Origin: Cryptomeria japonica
Taxonomy: Eukaryota > Streptophyta > Pinopsida > Cupressales > Cupressaceae
Assembly: GCF_030272615.1 (NCBI RefSeq)
Contig: NC_081409.1
Location: 653,452,468-653,516,467, forward strand
Length of the DNA: 64,000 bases
Direction of reading: 5' to 3'
How positions within the stretch are numbered: the first letter of the stretch is position 1; each line of letters opens with the position of its first letter. Shown in pieces: positions 33,250 through 47,861 of this stretch. The translations under genes were made by a program, and so were the position numbers. The notes under the pieces are model-generated. The model saw only the letters and a program-made list of their open reading frames with translations. It made no database searches and was not told the origin of the DNA.

Positions 33250-34171
33250 ATGTATAAAAGGGATGCACCAAAGCTGAACAAGTCAAGTTTCTCCACATGG
33301 CAGAAAAGGATGAAGTTGCATTTATCAAGAATTGGAGAATATGCAACATATTATTTGGAGAATGATTACATACCACCAAGCACCAACCCAATGACCTTGG
33401 AAGAGATAAAGGCAAAGCAAGAACATATTCAAGCTATGATTGAAATAACATCAACATTGACCAACTTAGGGTTTAATGATCTAGAAGGCTGCAATGATGC
33501 AAAAGCAATGTGGACTAAGCTCATATCTATGTATGGCGATGATGAACATGTCCAAAGAGAAAAGTAGATAGTCTAAGAGGACAACTTGAATCCATGAGAA
33601 TGAATGAAGGTGAGAACATAACCCAATCAAGTAAAAGGTTAAAAGAGACTGTCAATCAAATTAAAGGAGCAAGAGGAACTATTAAAGAAAAGGATATAAC
33701 AAGTAAGTTGTTGAGAACCCTTCTACCTGCTTATGCCATTCGAGTCTCTGCAATCAATGAACTAAGGTTTGTACCTAATATGCCAGTTTCTTTGGATGCT
33801 ACTATTGGTAAGCTACATGCATTTGAGTTAAGTAATTTTGATAATAGTGGGTCTTTGATAAATAAAGTAGAATCTGCATTCAGTTCTTTTCATATTGGTG
33901 AATCTGATGATTACAATGATAGAATGAGTAAGTACTCTGAAGGGAATCATAGTGGAGCAAGTGAAAGATTTCACAAGAACATGGAAGAGGTGCACAAACT
34001 GTATGAGGAAACAAAGAAGCAAGAAGAGTTTGAAGCATTATTAGCCAAAAGGTTATCAAGAGGAAAAGGTAAGTATAAAGGAAAGCTACCTTTAAAATGT
34101 TTCAATTGTGATAAAATAGGACATATGGCTTCTAACTGTCCTGACAAAGAATCTAGTGAAAAGAGAGAATA
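33250..34171 (+). pseudogene. Element K gag
   Basis: Copia-type Gag starts at an ATG 65 bp after the LTR: 'FSTWQKRMKLHLSRIGEYA' is the typical N-terminal part. A TAG after codon 105 and a change of frame interrupt it. The second open piece (33594-34172, 193 aa) has the central helices and then a complete zinc knuckle C-X2-C-X4-H-X4-C ('CFNCDKIGHMASNC', Cys codons from 34098). It would package element RNA in cytoplasmic particles. Only a couple of lesions are present. Confidence 0.85.
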
Positions 34172-34286
34172 CTAAGATAACAGGAAGAAAGACAACCAAT
34201 ATAGAGGACACTGAGGCTTCAGAAGGAGAGACAAAAAGACATGCCTAGTAGCTGATGAGGAATCCAATGATGACAAATCTGATGAA

Positions 34287-34740
34287 ATGGATACAGAGGA
34301 AGTTGTTTATGTGGCTATTAAAGATGGATCAGATGAAGAAATGTATGAAGAAAAGGCCCTAATATCCCACATAAATAATAATGATTCTTGGATCATAGAC
34401 AGTGGATGCTTACATCACATGACAGGTGATAAACACAAGTTTGTTAAATTAGAAGACTATGATGGGGGCTATGTAAGATTTGGTAATGATGCACCATGTT
34501 TGGTTAAATGTGATGATGTATACTGGGTTGAAGGTCTGAAATATAATTTTTTGAGTGTAGCATAGCTAAACAATACAAGATACCGAATAGAATTCTAGAA
34601 AGGAAGTGTCAAACTTCATGACAAGCATGGAAAGTTAGCTACTACCAGGACACAAACCAAAGGTAATACATTTCATCTTGACTCAACTTGGAACAAGTGT
34701 CTTTATGCTAAGAGAGATGATACCTAGTTATGACATAAAA
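34287..34740 (+). pseudogene. Element K protease
   Basis: The catalytic box 'WIIDSGCLHHMTG' has its Asp codon at 34398. 'GLKYNFLSVA' follows and then a TAG at 34563. Order gag-PR-INT-RT is Copia-like. It would cleave the polyprotein. Confidence 0.8.
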
Positions 34741-35600
34741 GGTTTTGTCATGTAAATTTTGATAATCTGATCAAAATAAGTAAGAAGCACCGAGTAAGAG
34801 GTCTACCGAGTCTAGAAAAACCTGAGAATGCTATATGCCGAGGATGCCAGATGGGTAAAATGACAAGATCAAGCTTTACAAGTAAGTCCTACACTTCTAA
34901 AGGAATTTTAGATCTAGTACACACTAATCTTTGTGGTTCCATGAAAGTTCAAAGTTATTATGGTGATAAGTATTTCATATTATTTGTGGATGATTACTCA
35001 AGGATGACGTTAGTTATGTTTTTAAAAGAAAAATCAGAAAATTTTCAAATGTTTAAATGGTACAAGGCAAGAGTTGAAAATGAAACAAGAAGACGACTGA
35101 AATGTCTTAGATTTGATAGAGGAGGAGAGTTCACTTCTAATCAATTTAACTTATTCTGCAATGATCATGGTATAAAAAGATAAGGATCTGCACTGAGAAC
35201 ACCTCAGGAAAATGGGATAGCTGAGAGAAGAAACAGATCAATTGTAGATTGTGCTAGAACCTTGATGATAGAAAAGAGGGTACCTCAAACATTTTGGAGA
35301 GAAGCAATCAGCACTGCAGTTTACACCCTAAACCAAGTTCAACTGAAGAAAGGAACTATGAAGACACCATATGAGATATGGTATGACAAGAAACCTAATG
35401 TAAGTTATTTTAAAATCTTTGGAAGTAGATGCTATGTTCACAAAGATGACAGAAATGGAAAGTTTGATCATAAAAGTGAAGAAGGAACATTTCTTAGTTA
35501 TTCTTCTAGAAGTAAAGGATTTAAATGTCTGATCAAATCATCTAACAAAATAGTAGAAAGTGCAAATGTGAAAATAGTTATCATGAAGGAAATTCAATAG
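34741..35600 (+). pseudogene. Element K integrase
   Basis: A His/Cys zinc-binding part is discernible near 34735-34860 ('CRGCQMGKM' at the end). The core begins 'LDLVHTNLCGSM': the usual first catalytic Asp of H-T-D is Asn here (34926-34928). The second Asp ('LRFDRGGEF') and the Glu ('PQENGIAERRNR') are present. A TAA follows 'HGIKR' near 35180. The C-terminal part runs from 35262 with 'PYEIWYDKKPNVSYFKIFGS'. With the first Asp replaced, this copy could not integrate even if read through. Confidence 0.8.
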
Positions 35601-36634
35601 AACCAGAAAATTATGAAGAATTTGTTTATGTTCAACCAAGAAGTCCTACTGAGAAAGCTACTGAAGAAAATGAAGATAATGTCTAGTTACCAAGTGATGA
35701 AGAAGATCATATAGAACCTACCGAGCCTATATTAGCCAAATATGTCAGAAGACATCATGCATCAAGTCAGATTATAGGAAATAAGGATTATCCAATAATG
35801 ACAAGGAACAAACTGAGACATAACACATGTCTGATATCTGAATTTGAACCGAGAATAGTAAAAGAGGCATTTAATAGTGAAGATTGGGTAAATGCTATGA
35901 CAAAAGAAATTGATCAAATCAAGAAGAATGACACATGGACACTGATCCCAAGACTGAAGGACAAAAATGTAATTGGTACAAAGTGGATTTTCAGAAACAA
36001 GCTAAATGAAAAAGGTGAGGTCATTTGGAACAAAGCAAGACTAGTTTGCAAAGGTTATGCTCAAGAAGAAGGAATAGATTATGGGGAGACTTTTGCACCT
36101 GTGGCTAGACTTGAGGGAGTAATAACATTGTTGGCATATGCTGCTTTCAAAAATTTCAAGGTATATCAAATAGATGTTAAATCTATATTTTTGAATGGTA
36201 TACTAGAAGAAGAAGTTTACATTGAACAACCCAAAGGATTTGTTGAAGACAAGAGTAAAGATTAGGTATGTAAATTAAACAAAGCTTTATATGGTCTAAA
36301 ACAAGCACCTAAAGCATCTTACTTAATAAAGATTGGTTTTACAAGGACAAGTGAAAACAACAATATGTACATGAAGAATGATGAGAACAATGGTATACTG
36401 ATCTCAGCCATATTTGTTGATGATATTATTTTTTGTGGTAATGACTCCTTATGCAAGAACTTTGGAAATGAAATGTGCAAAGAATTTGAGATGTCATTAA
36501 TCGGCGAGATAAAGTATTTTATAGGTTTACAGATACTACAAATGAAAGATGAGATTTTCATTACTCAATCCAAGTACATAAAGGAAATCTTGAAGAAATT
36601 TGGATTGTAGGATTCTAAACCAGTAAGCATTCCT
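35601..36634 (+). pseudogene. Element K reverse transcriptase
   Basis: Copia RT: '[20 protein letters not shown]', '[12 protein letters not shown]', '[20 protein letters not shown]', '[12 protein letters not shown]' (open at 35798-36265), a TAG, then 'LNKALYGLKQAPKASY' and the catalytic box F-V-D-D at 36413-36424, ending 'KEILKKFGL' and a TAG. Between 'APKASY' and 'KIGFTR' about 10-15 residues normally present appear to be missing. Confidence 0.85.
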
Positions 36635-37366
36635 ATGACTACTAACTGTAAACTATCAAAGAATGATGAATCTGCATTTGTTGATGAGATGCTTTACCGA
36701 TCTATGATTGGGAAGTTGCAATATGTTGTGCATAGTAGACCGGATATAGCACATGCAGTAGGTATTGTTGCAAGATTTTCTACAGATCCCAAGGAAACCC
36801 ATATGATAGCAATCAAGAGAATTTTCAGATACCTGAGAGGCATTGAAGATTATGGCTTAGTATATGAAAAGAGAAATTATTTTGATTTAAAAGTTTATAC
36901 TGATGTTGATTGGGCAAGCAACATAGATGACAGGAAAAGCACAAGTGGTGGAGCTTTCTTTTTAGGAGAAAGACTAGTGAGTTGGCTTAGTAAGAAACAA
37001 GGATGTATCTCACAGTCAACAACAGAAGCTGAATATGTTGCAGCAGCATTGAATTGTACCAATATAGCATGGATCAAGCAACTTTTGGAAGGTATAAATG
37101 AGAAAGTTACCGAGCCAATAACTATATTCTGTGATAATACGAGTGCCATTAACATTTCAATGAATTCGGTAATGCACTCTAAGACAAAACATATCGCTAT
37201 AAAGTATCATTATCACAGAGAAGAAGTTCAAGAGAAGAAAGTTGTGCTGGAATATATCAATTCAAAGGAGCAATTAGTAGACATCTTCACAAATCCACTG
37301 CCAAGGGACACTTTTGAGTATCTCAGAAGCAAGTTAGGGGTCCTACCCCTATCTTCTACTCACTGA
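36635..37366 (+). pseudogene. Element K RNase H
   Basis: An uninterrupted 243-codon frame covers the RT connection ('YRSMIGKLQYVVHSRPDIAH') and the RNase H domain: 'VYTDVDWASN' (first Asp), 'STTEAEYVAAALNCTNI' (Glu), 'FCDNTSAINIS' (Asp) and 'KEQLVDIFTNPL' (last Asp). The frame is intact but upstream lesions disconnect it from the rest of the polyprotein, so it is marked as part of a dead gene. Confidence 0.85.
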
Positions 37367-37851
37367 TAGAGTTTGGTGAAAGCATCAATTCGATGAATCT
37401 AAATAATATTATGTGTGGATTGATGTTGATTTACGCACTTTAGAAGGTTTTCTAAAAGTGTGCAGGAAATAGTGAATAGAGACAAGTTGCTCTGATCGAG
37501 ACTAAGATGATACACAGCAAGGCAAATCACTTCACAAAGGAAGAAATCATGATTTAGATCTTTTACTTTTTGGCATTGTTGTCAAAGGGGGAGAAGACTA
37601 AATGGTAAAATCCTAAATGAAGAAGATAATAGAGGACTAATGACAGGGGGAGGAGATTACAAAAGGGAGAACACTAAATGCAAGACAACAACTTAGAAGC
37701 CTAATGAAAAAGGGAGAAGACTTCAGGGGATTTTAACAACTCAAGGATAACAAGAGACGTCTAACAACAATCTGAATCTGAATCAATTTGAATATCTTGT
37801 TGGTATTACCATTTAAAAGTTGGTTTTTCCATCAATACCAAAGGGGGAGAT
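37367..37851 (+). mobile_element. Element K 3' non-coding region with polypurine tract
   Basis: 'aaagggggagat' directly precedes the right LTR. A second purine-rich 'caaagggggagaag' occurs about 270 bp upstream. Homologous to 31234-31706. Confidence 0.8.
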
Positions 37852-40065
<2,214 letters not shown>

Positions 40066-40068
40066 TTT

Positions 40069-40084
40069 TGGTACCAGAGCAAGG
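40069..40084 (+). promoter_or_regulatory. Primer binding site of element G
   Basis: TGGTACCAGAGCAAGG differs from the standard initiator-Met site (TGGTATCAGAGC) by one T-to-C change. Confidence 0.75.
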
Positions 40085-40183
40085 TTTCCAACACTAGGAA
40101 CCTTCATTACGTTTCCCTTTTAATATTTTTTTTTTTAAGAATTGTTATTAATTTTCTTTATTTTATTTTATTGATCATTAAGG

Positions 40184-41690
40184 ATGCCACCAGTTACGCG
40201 ACAATCTCGTAAGCAAGGTAGGGGTCCTAGATGTGCTTGCATGACATGTGAGGATGTTGTGTTGAACGAGCTAGATCCAAAAGGGGATCAAGAAGCTCCT
40301 CCTGAACAACCGATTGACCCCAACAGAGACATTTTGGTTGCACTCCAGAACCTAATAGGAATAGTTCAAGATAGACTCCCAGTAGTAGATCATCAAGCAG
40401 AGCACGATAATTTTGAGAGTCATAGATCTATAGCTAGGGAGTAGAGTAGGAGTCCACCTCCTAACCGTATAGAGGCCCAAGATGAGCATGAGCCTAAGTC
40501 GGTCCATCTACCTAAGGCACCTCCAGTAGTGGCACCAGTTATTTTTGAGAGTATCCCATGATCTCAGGGATCAGATTAGGGAGATTCTACATCTTCAGCC
40601 ACCATCTTTTGTAGGATCTATCAATGGGGTAGAGACCGAGGCTTGGCTTTTGAGTCTAGAGGTGCTTTAGATTGCATCCCTATGAGAGTAATTTGAAGGC
40701 ATAGATTGCCATTCACCTTCTGAGAGGGATGGCTTCCACATGGTGGAGGCAAGAGGAGTACAAGAATGATTTAGCTAGGGATAGTGTCACTTGGGACATC
40801 TTTATAGAGAGATTCATGGATAGGTACCTTTTAGAGTACTATAGGCAGTGCAGGATTGACGAGTTTCATGACCTTGAGCAAAAGGGTCTCTCTGTGTCTC
40901 AGTATGAGAGCAAGTTCTTCGAGCTCTTACCCTATGTTGACTACCTGAAGGACAAGAACTTACTCATCAACCAGTTTATCAGAGGATTGAATGCCAATAT
41001 AGAAGGACTAGTTAGGATGGTAGCTCTGGGAAGCCTTCGGGTGGCCATGGAGAAGGCCTTGATATTAGAGAAGATTCAGGGTAGAAGATCACAAGACACA
41101 TGAGATCGACATCAAAACCAAAACCCTATATCACAGTCTTTTGGGTTTCAAAAACCCCACTGGAAGGGTAACCACAGGAATTAATCGGGGTCCTTTAAAC
41201 CCCCTCCTCCGCAATAGCCACAATAGAATCAAAGGCAAAGGCCTCCACAGGGTCAGTAGGGCTTTAAGCCCAAGCAGTGGCATTCATAGGGTCTTAGGCA
41301 TGACGAGCGATCACAGGGTCCTTACACACCTCCAACACAGACTCAGCAGTCTTCCAGGGGTGGTTTCAGTTTTTCAAGCAGGATAGGAGGACAAGGATAC
41401 TCTAGCCCATTGGGTGTTCAGTTTTAGACACGTGGGGCTTGTTTCACTTTTGGGGCCATGGGGCACATGGCAAGAGAGTTTCCACAGGGTTAGATGGCAA
41501 GCAATCAATGGATGGTAGGTTTAGAGACTATAGTTGGGGACATGGGTAAGTCCCATAGAGTCTTCACAGTGGTTGACAACCGCTAGGAAGAGCATCAGGC
41601 CACAATCATAGAGGCAACAGGTATGATCAGAGGTAGTAGTGTGTCTATCTTATTTGATTCAAGAGCTACAGATCTTTAATATCTCCATTG
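40184..41690 (+). pseudogene. Element G gag (decayed)
   Basis: An ATG opens 'MPPVTRQSRKQGRGPRCACM', a basic N-terminus, followed by a Pro/Glu-rich linker with a TAG after codon 86. The capsid part is open at 40729-41103 as 'STWWRQEEYKNDLARDSVTW', 'FMDRYLLEYYRQCRIDEFHD' and 'GLSVSQYESKFFELLPYVDY', typical of chromovirus Gag. A Gln/Pro-rich tract follows with many stops. The zinc knuckle near 41430-41480 ('FGAMGHMAREFPQ') has lost cysteines. Confidence 0.75.
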
Positions 41691-42218
41691 GTTGTGGAGT
41701 GTTGTGGGCTAGTGGCATCTAGGCAAGGCATTATTTGGAAAGTGGAGATGGATTCAGGAGCTAGAGTGTCTGTTGAGTTAGTGGTTAGGGGCTATCAACT
41801 TCAGATTGGGAGTACAACCAACTTAGTAGACCTTCAAGTCACACCTCTAGGATCTTATGGCATTGTTCTTAGCATGGATTGGCTATACAACCATAGAGCC
41901 AAGATGGATTGTCACCAGAAGAAGATTGAGTGTGTGGATGATCAGGGTACCTCCATAGTAATTTTAGGGATTCAGAGGCCCGTATCACTTCGTATGATTT
42001 CCGCTATGCGTCTTAAGTGGAGCATGCAAAAGGGATGTCGATTATTTTCCATCACCATTAGTGATAGAGAGGAAGAGAATGAGAAGGAGCCTTCTGTATA
42101 TGATCATCCCATCCTGGAGGAATTTGCAGATGTGTTTCCTTCTGAGCTACTTGGTATGCCACCTAGCAGAGAGATTGATTTTCACATCAATCTTGTACTA
42201 GGAGCTAAGCCAATTTAG
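41691..42218 (+). pseudogene. Element G protease
   Basis: The 176-codon frame begins around the start of the protease. The active-site region near 41650 ('FDSRAT') has Arg for the expected Gly, so it is damaged. 'LQVTPLGSYGIVLSMDWLYN' is the flap-to-C-terminal part, typically '...DVILGMDWL' in chromoviruses. The PR-RT linker 'HPILEEFADVFPSELLGMPP' and 'REIDFHINLVLGAKPI' then lead into RT. Confidence 0.7.
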
Positions 42219-42990
42219 AGAGAACCATATAGGATGACCATAAATGAGCTTAATGAGCTCAAGATGTAGCTTGAGGAACTCTTAGAAAAGGGTCACATTC
42301 ATCCTAGCATCTCCCCTTGGGGCGCACCTGTCATTTTCGTGAAGAAGATGGACATATCCCTTTGGTTATGTATGGATTATATGCAGTTGAACAAAGTGAC
42401 CATCAAGAACTGATATCCCTTGCCTAGGATCGACGACTTATTTGATCAACTTCATGGTGCCAAAGTATTTTCTAAGATAGATCTGAAGTCAGGGTACCAT
42501 CAGTTGAGGATTGTAGAGAGCAATATCCACAAGACCACTTTTCATTCCAAGTATGGCCACTATGAGTTCACTGTGGTTCAATTCAGTCTTATGAATGCTT
42601 CAGCTATATTCATGAGTCTCATGAATGGGGTATTCTGCACTTTCCTTGATCGATTTGTGATTGTGTTCCTCGATGACATATTGATATATTCTCAAAATGA
42701 GAAGGAGCACGAGGAGCAGTTGAGATAGGTATTGCAGTGCTTGAGAGATAACCAGTTGTATGGTAGTCTGTCGAAGTGTGCATTCTTTAGATCAGAGGTC
42801 AGCTATCTAGGACATGTTATATCCAGTGATGGGATCTTAGTTGACCCATCGAAGATCAGAGCTATCATGGATTGGCCAGCACCAACTAGTGTGACAGAAG
42901 TCAGGAGTTTCATGGGTCTAGCAAGGTACTATAGATGCTTCATTGAGGGGTTCTCTAGGGTTGCACATCCTATTACATCCCTTCAGTGAA
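42219..42990 (+). pseudogene. Element G reverse transcriptase (decayed)
   Basis: Stops follow the PR-RT linker ('GAKPI'), 'INELNELKM' and 'NKVTIKN'. The RT reads '[20 protein letters not shown]', '[20 protein letters not shown]', '[11 protein letters not shown]' and the catalytic box F-L-D-D at 42666-42677 ('[18 protein letters not shown]'). A TAG at about 42727 splits off the connection '[20 protein letters not shown]'. Motif '[10 protein letters not shown]' replaces the usual 'GLTNAPATFM'. Confidence 0.8.
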
Positions 42991-43453
42991 AGGGAAAAAA
43001 TTCATGTGGACAGAAAGGTGTGAGAGGGCCTTTCAGGATCTCAAAAGGGCACTCACTAGTAAACCTATTCTTGTTGTTCTAGACCCATCGACTGATTTCA
43101 TGGTATGCATAGATGCTTCCTTGGATGTATTAGGAGCAGTCCTTATGTAGGAGGGTCAAGTTATAACATATGAGTCTAGGAAACTTAAGACTCACAAGAT
43201 TAACTACCCCACTCATGACCTTGAGCTTGCAGTAGTGGTGCATGCACTTGTGAGGTGGAGGCATTTTCTTTTGGGTCATCATTTTGAGCTTCATTCAGAT
43301 CATCAAAGCTTGCAGTACATATTCACTCAGCCTAATCTTAATGCTCATCAGAGGAGATGGATGGAGTTTTTATGTGAGTATGATTTTGATGTTCACTACA
43401 TCAAGGGGAAAGAGAACATAGTTGCAGATGCCTTGAGTAGGAGACATCATTAG
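42991..43453 (+). pseudogene. Element G RNase H (decayed)
   Basis: 'FMVCIDASLDVLGAVLM' holds the first catalytic Asp and is followed by TAG. 'INYPTHDLELAVVVHALVRW' has the Glu, 'LHSDHQSLQYIF' the next Asp, and 'NIVADALSRRHH' the last Asp before the stop. All four catalytic positions are visible, over two open pieces. Confidence 0.8.
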
Positions 43454-44760
43454 ATATGCCCCATGTCTATGGACACAAATTTGAGAGGTTGTATTTTGCA
43501 GCAACTGCCAGAGGATGAGTGGTATTTAGAGGTATGTTAGGTAGTGCACTCTCAGGAGACCCTGGAAGGGAAATATGCAAACTATTCATTAGAGTCTGAT
43601 GGACTACTACGCCATAGAGGACACATCTATGTACCTTCTTCTAGAGGATTGCGTGATTTCATTGTGTTGGAGGCTCATAGAGCTCCTTATGCAGTGCATC
43701 CCAGAGTTAAGAAGATGCATACATATTTGAGACAGTTATATCATTGGCATGGTATGCGGCAATTCATTGTTCTACTAGTATCCCGATGCCTTGAGTGATA
43801 GAGAGTCAAGGCACAACACCGCCAACTAGGTGGGTTTCTCCAATCTCATGCGATACAAGAGTGGAAGTGGGATACTATATCGATGGACTTTGTCATTGGT
43901 CTTCCTATGTCATCGCGTCATCATGATGCCATCATGGTGATAGTTGACAAGTTGACCAAAGTAGCCTACTTCTCACCAGTTCGGACTACCTTCATAATAC
44001 CAGCAATGGCACAGGTATTCTTGTGGGATATTGTCAGACTTCATGGCATTCCACACAAGATTATCTCAGATAGAGACTCCCTCTTCACTTCTTCCTTATG
44101 AAAGGCATTACAGGCAGTAATGGGTACCAGACTCAACTTCAATATAGCCTATCACCTGGAAATGGATGGACAGACAAAGAGGGTAAACCAGGTGTTAGAA
44201 GACATGCTCCATATGTACGTCATGGATCATCAGACCAGATGGGAAGAGTACTTTCCTTTGGTAGAGTTTGCCTATAATATTGGGTATCACACTTCCTTGG
44301 GGATGCCACCTTTTCTGGCTTTGTACGATAGACCTTGCAGGACACCTTTGAGTTGGGACTACATAGATGATAAAGTAGCTATTGGTGCTGAGATAGTTCA
44401 TAATATGGAGCAGTAGGTGGTTTTGATTAGACAGTGCCTTAGAGAGGCATGTGATAGGCAGAAGAAGTATGCAAATGTAAAGAGGATAGATCGTAGCTTC
44501 ATGGTTGGGGATCGAGTATTCTTGAGAGTGCGACCGCATAAGAGTCCAATCCGTTATGGAAAGGGTTCTAAGCTTGCACCTCACTTTGTCAAACCATTTG
44601 AGATCCTTGAGAGGATAGGACCAGCTGCATATCGTCTAGTTTTTCCACCTAGCCTATCACGCATCCACGATGTGTCTCACGTATCAGTTCTAAGGAAGTA
44701 CATTTATGATGAGTCTCATATTCTATATTGGGATTCCTTGCAGGTGGATTCGGATGGGTA
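43454..44760 (+). pseudogene. Element G integrase (decayed)
   Basis: The zinc-binding part lies near 43660-43800 ('VLEAHRAPYAVHPRVKKMHT'), with stops after 'SRCLE'. The core has 'SMDFVIGLPMSSRHHDAIMV' (first Asp), 'IISDRDSLFTSS' (second Asp) and 'GQTKRVNQVLEDML', where Lys stands in place of the usual catalytic Glu of GQTERVN. The C-terminal GPF/Y-like module reads 'KLAPHFVKPFEILERIGPAA', with Lys for Gly. Inactive by both frame damage and the Glu replacement. Confidence 0.8.
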
Positions 44761-44948
44761 GCTAGCTTTGGAGCCCATCTGCATTTTGGCTTGTCAGATG
44801 CTGTCTCTTCAAGGTCGAGAGCTGGACCAGGTTAGGGTCCAATGGGATTGTTATGATGAGGTTATGACATCATGAGAGGATGCAACACAGATGAGATCTC
44901 AGTACCCCCATCTTTTTGATGAACTCAAGGAGGAAGTTCATGCCTAGA
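44761..44948 (+). pseudogene. Element G chromodomain
   Basis: After a TAG the same frame continues 'LALEPICILACQMLSLQGRE' and 'LDQVRVQWDCYDEVMTS', then TGA at the position usually occupied by Trp, and 'EDATQMRSQYPHLF'. This is the C-terminal chromodomain of plant chromoviruses (usual form: hhhDRR...VQW...TWE...M...YPHLF), which in that family guides integration into heterochromatin. It marks G and G' as chromoviruses. Confidence 0.7.
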
Positions 44949-44959
44949 GGGGGAGGGTG
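44946..44959 (+). promoter_or_regulatory. Polypurine tract of element G
   Basis: 'agagggggagggtg' lies right after the integrase stop and before the presumed LTR start TGAGGCCCTACC. Confidence 0.75.
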
Positions 44960-46865
44960 TGAGGCCCTACCTCGAGCCATCATATCATTTCAAGTATTTT
45001 CATGTTGGACCTACTATTGATACTATATTTTGATGTGATATGGACATAGATTTTATATGATCCACTGTCTGGATAACATTGATATGATTATGTCATTTAA
45101 TTTATTTTGATGCTAGAAAATTATGGATGCATGCTCTATAAATGATTTAATTTCATGGTGATTATGATGATGCCATTTAGTAGATTATTTAATGTGGATG
45201 TTATTATATAATTGGAAGCTTTATTATTATAATTGAAATTATATGCAATGTCTGAATTTTATTCTTTTCATATGATAATATTATATGTGATTTTTGGAAT
45301 TACTAATGTGCAAAGTGAGATGTGCAGGAAAATTATTCCATGTGACCATGGAAACTATTCAAAAAATCAAGCCTAGACCTATGTGCATTTGTGAAGCCAA
45401 GGGTTGTCTATTTGGAGAGACAACACCTCATTTGTAAATGTATTTTAATTTGTAAATGTTTATGCTAGGATGTGTGTTTAATTTAAAAATTATTTAATTT
45501 ATTAATTCTAAAAAAGGGAAATTGCTATGTGAATTTTAGTGATGTGTAATTATTTTTGTGGTGTCACTTGACACATGTGTTGTAAAGTGAGTTGGAAATG
45601 GCATGTCCCTTGGGAGGAATTGGTTTTATCAATTCTTTTTTCAATTATCCTAGTATGGTCCCAATAAAGTCTTGGATAGGGAGCCATTAAAAAGGTCAAC
45701 TCAGGGTTGACCCATAAGTAAACTTTGGGTGAGTTTCTAGAGGGTTAAACTAACTCCTAGGGTAAAGTTAGGGGAATTTTAAGTGGGCCATATGATATAC
45801 CTATGGATGAAGGCCAAATTGAGCAATGTGTCCACTCCCTAGGGACTATTTAGTAACCCCAAAAGTCAAGTTTTCCAAGTTGGCTGAATTTCAACTTTTG
45901 AGGAGCCCACCTAGGTTAGACAACCCTCCTCATGAGTGACATTGCTCTTCCCCATTCCTTTCTACCTTTTTGAGGTGCCTTGGCTAGAGAGTTTGTAAGG
46001 TGTTGGGAACACCAACCTATGAACATCCTTCATCCTTCCCAAGAGGGTTGGAAAGAGTGAGGAATGTCTTCTTAGGGAATAGTTTGGGAGCGAGAAGTTT
46101 GATTACCCACTCTCCATTTTTGGAGACATGGCTTTTATTGAGTTTGGTTCTTGGATTGGGAAGTTTTTGGCCAAGTCGTGAGAGGAAAAAGATAGTGGAT
46201 TTGGACATCTCTTCTACAACTTCTATTCATCCTTTTTGGTAGATTTAAGGTTGGTTGGTTTACTATCTCATGTTGTTGCTTTTAGTTTTGAAAAGATTGT
46301 TTGTTGTGGTTGTTTTCCCATTGTTGATTTCTTAGTATGTTTAGGAAGATGTTGGATTCTTCCTTTTTTGTTTGTTTTATTGTGGTTTTATGATATTATT
46401 TTGGGAGTTTTCAAGGCCAAACTAACCCTTGGGAGGGTAGAGTGGCCTTGGGGTGAAGGCCTGTTGGACAACCTTTGAGTGTAGAGGCTCTCTTTGGAAG
46501 AGAGTGATTTACAAGGGGTTATGGGACCCTCACTATAGAGTGTTTTATTTATGCAATGGGGGTCATAAGGGGATTTTCTTGGCTTGTATGCCTTGGGGGA
46601 CATAAGGAATTATTGGGACAAGTTTGGAACTTGTGGATGTGCTTCTTGGTAGCCTTGTAATGGCATTTTGTTCTCCTACTTGCAGAATTCTCCTCTAGGT
46701 ATTTGGTCTACATTCACCCCACTTGAAACGTCACATAAGTGATGTTGTTTATCCTTGGGTTGGGAGTGTGAATATTGTGAGTTTTCTTGCTAGTATGTGT
46801 ATTGATTGTGTATCTCCCATTTAGCCTTGGTTCTCCTAGCTCGGAGGTGGGTTCTTGTAAGCCTA
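44960..46865 (+). mobile_element. Element G 3' LTR / downstream segment (right border unresolved)
   Basis: It starts TGAGGCCCTACC after the polypurine tract. The first 345 bp are AT-rich and unique in the window. From about 45308 it is collinear with 29215-30769. Similarity between the copies stops at 'taagcctag' (46863 and 30769). I could not find the 5' LTR's terminal GGGCATGACA here, so the LTR is longer, truncated or rearranged. Confidence 0.5.
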
Positions 46866-47741
46866 GGTTGGGAGGTGAGCCTCCATGGTCACAACCTACA
46901 AGCTCTTATTGCAAGTTTGCTTGGGAAAATATTGGAAACAAAGATTTGGAATGATCCTATTTCTTATTGTTTTGGTTGCAAAAATAAATGTATTTGATAA
47001 GCCCTTATTTAGTAGAAATGAGAGGCTTGATTTAGTTATCTTCTTATTTTAGTAAAAGAAGCTATGATGTACTAAATGTAACTACTAGAATAATTTTTAC
47101 CATATGATAAAGATTATTTTAAATTTGAAATATATATATTCTTGCAAAGAGAAGACTGCATTGTTGGATTATTTCTTTATTGATATAGTTTCTAGAAAAA
47201 GATTGAGAATGAAATTTATATTTTGTCCTTATTGCTATTGAAAAAGAAATGCAAAAAGTTAAATGTTAGTAGAGTAGTCACTTTTAAATAGAAATGAAAT
47301 ATTTTCTTAAGTCAATAGTTCAAAACACAAAGGAAAAATAAATAGATATTTTAGAGTGAATATTAAAATTGCATCACATCTTGTTGTTTAATTGGATTTT
47401 CGAAATAAGTTTAGTTGCAGCTATAAATGAAATTATTACTGTCATATTTTCCATTTTCTAAAAGCATGTATAGTAGGAAGTAAATAAATCTAGTTATGGC
47501 TAATTTAAAAGATAAGTTAACTATATGTAATAATGGGGAGGCAAATCTTATTCTATTATGTTATTTAAGAATGTCCTACTATAATGCCATGGAAATGCAG
47601 ATTTAATCTATATATATATATACTATGAATAAACTCGAAATAAAAAGAAATGTTTACTACTTTAGTATTTTGATTATTCTATATTTGAATCTTGAAATAA
47701 GTCTGCTGTCAAAATTAATGTATGTATTAATATATATATTA

Positions 47742-47780
<39 letters not shown>

Positions 47781-47846
47781 GTAATATGCATATCTAATAA
47801 AAATAAATTAAATAAATAAATAAAAAATAGCATTCAATGACATCTT
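46866..47846. other. AT-rich spacer, no gene seen
   Basis: No coding or transposon domain recognised. It contains a mixed (AC)n(AT)n microsatellite at about 47743-47780 and A/T-rich runs. Confidence 0.6.
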
Positions 47847-47861
47847 GTTAGGAAGCCTCGG

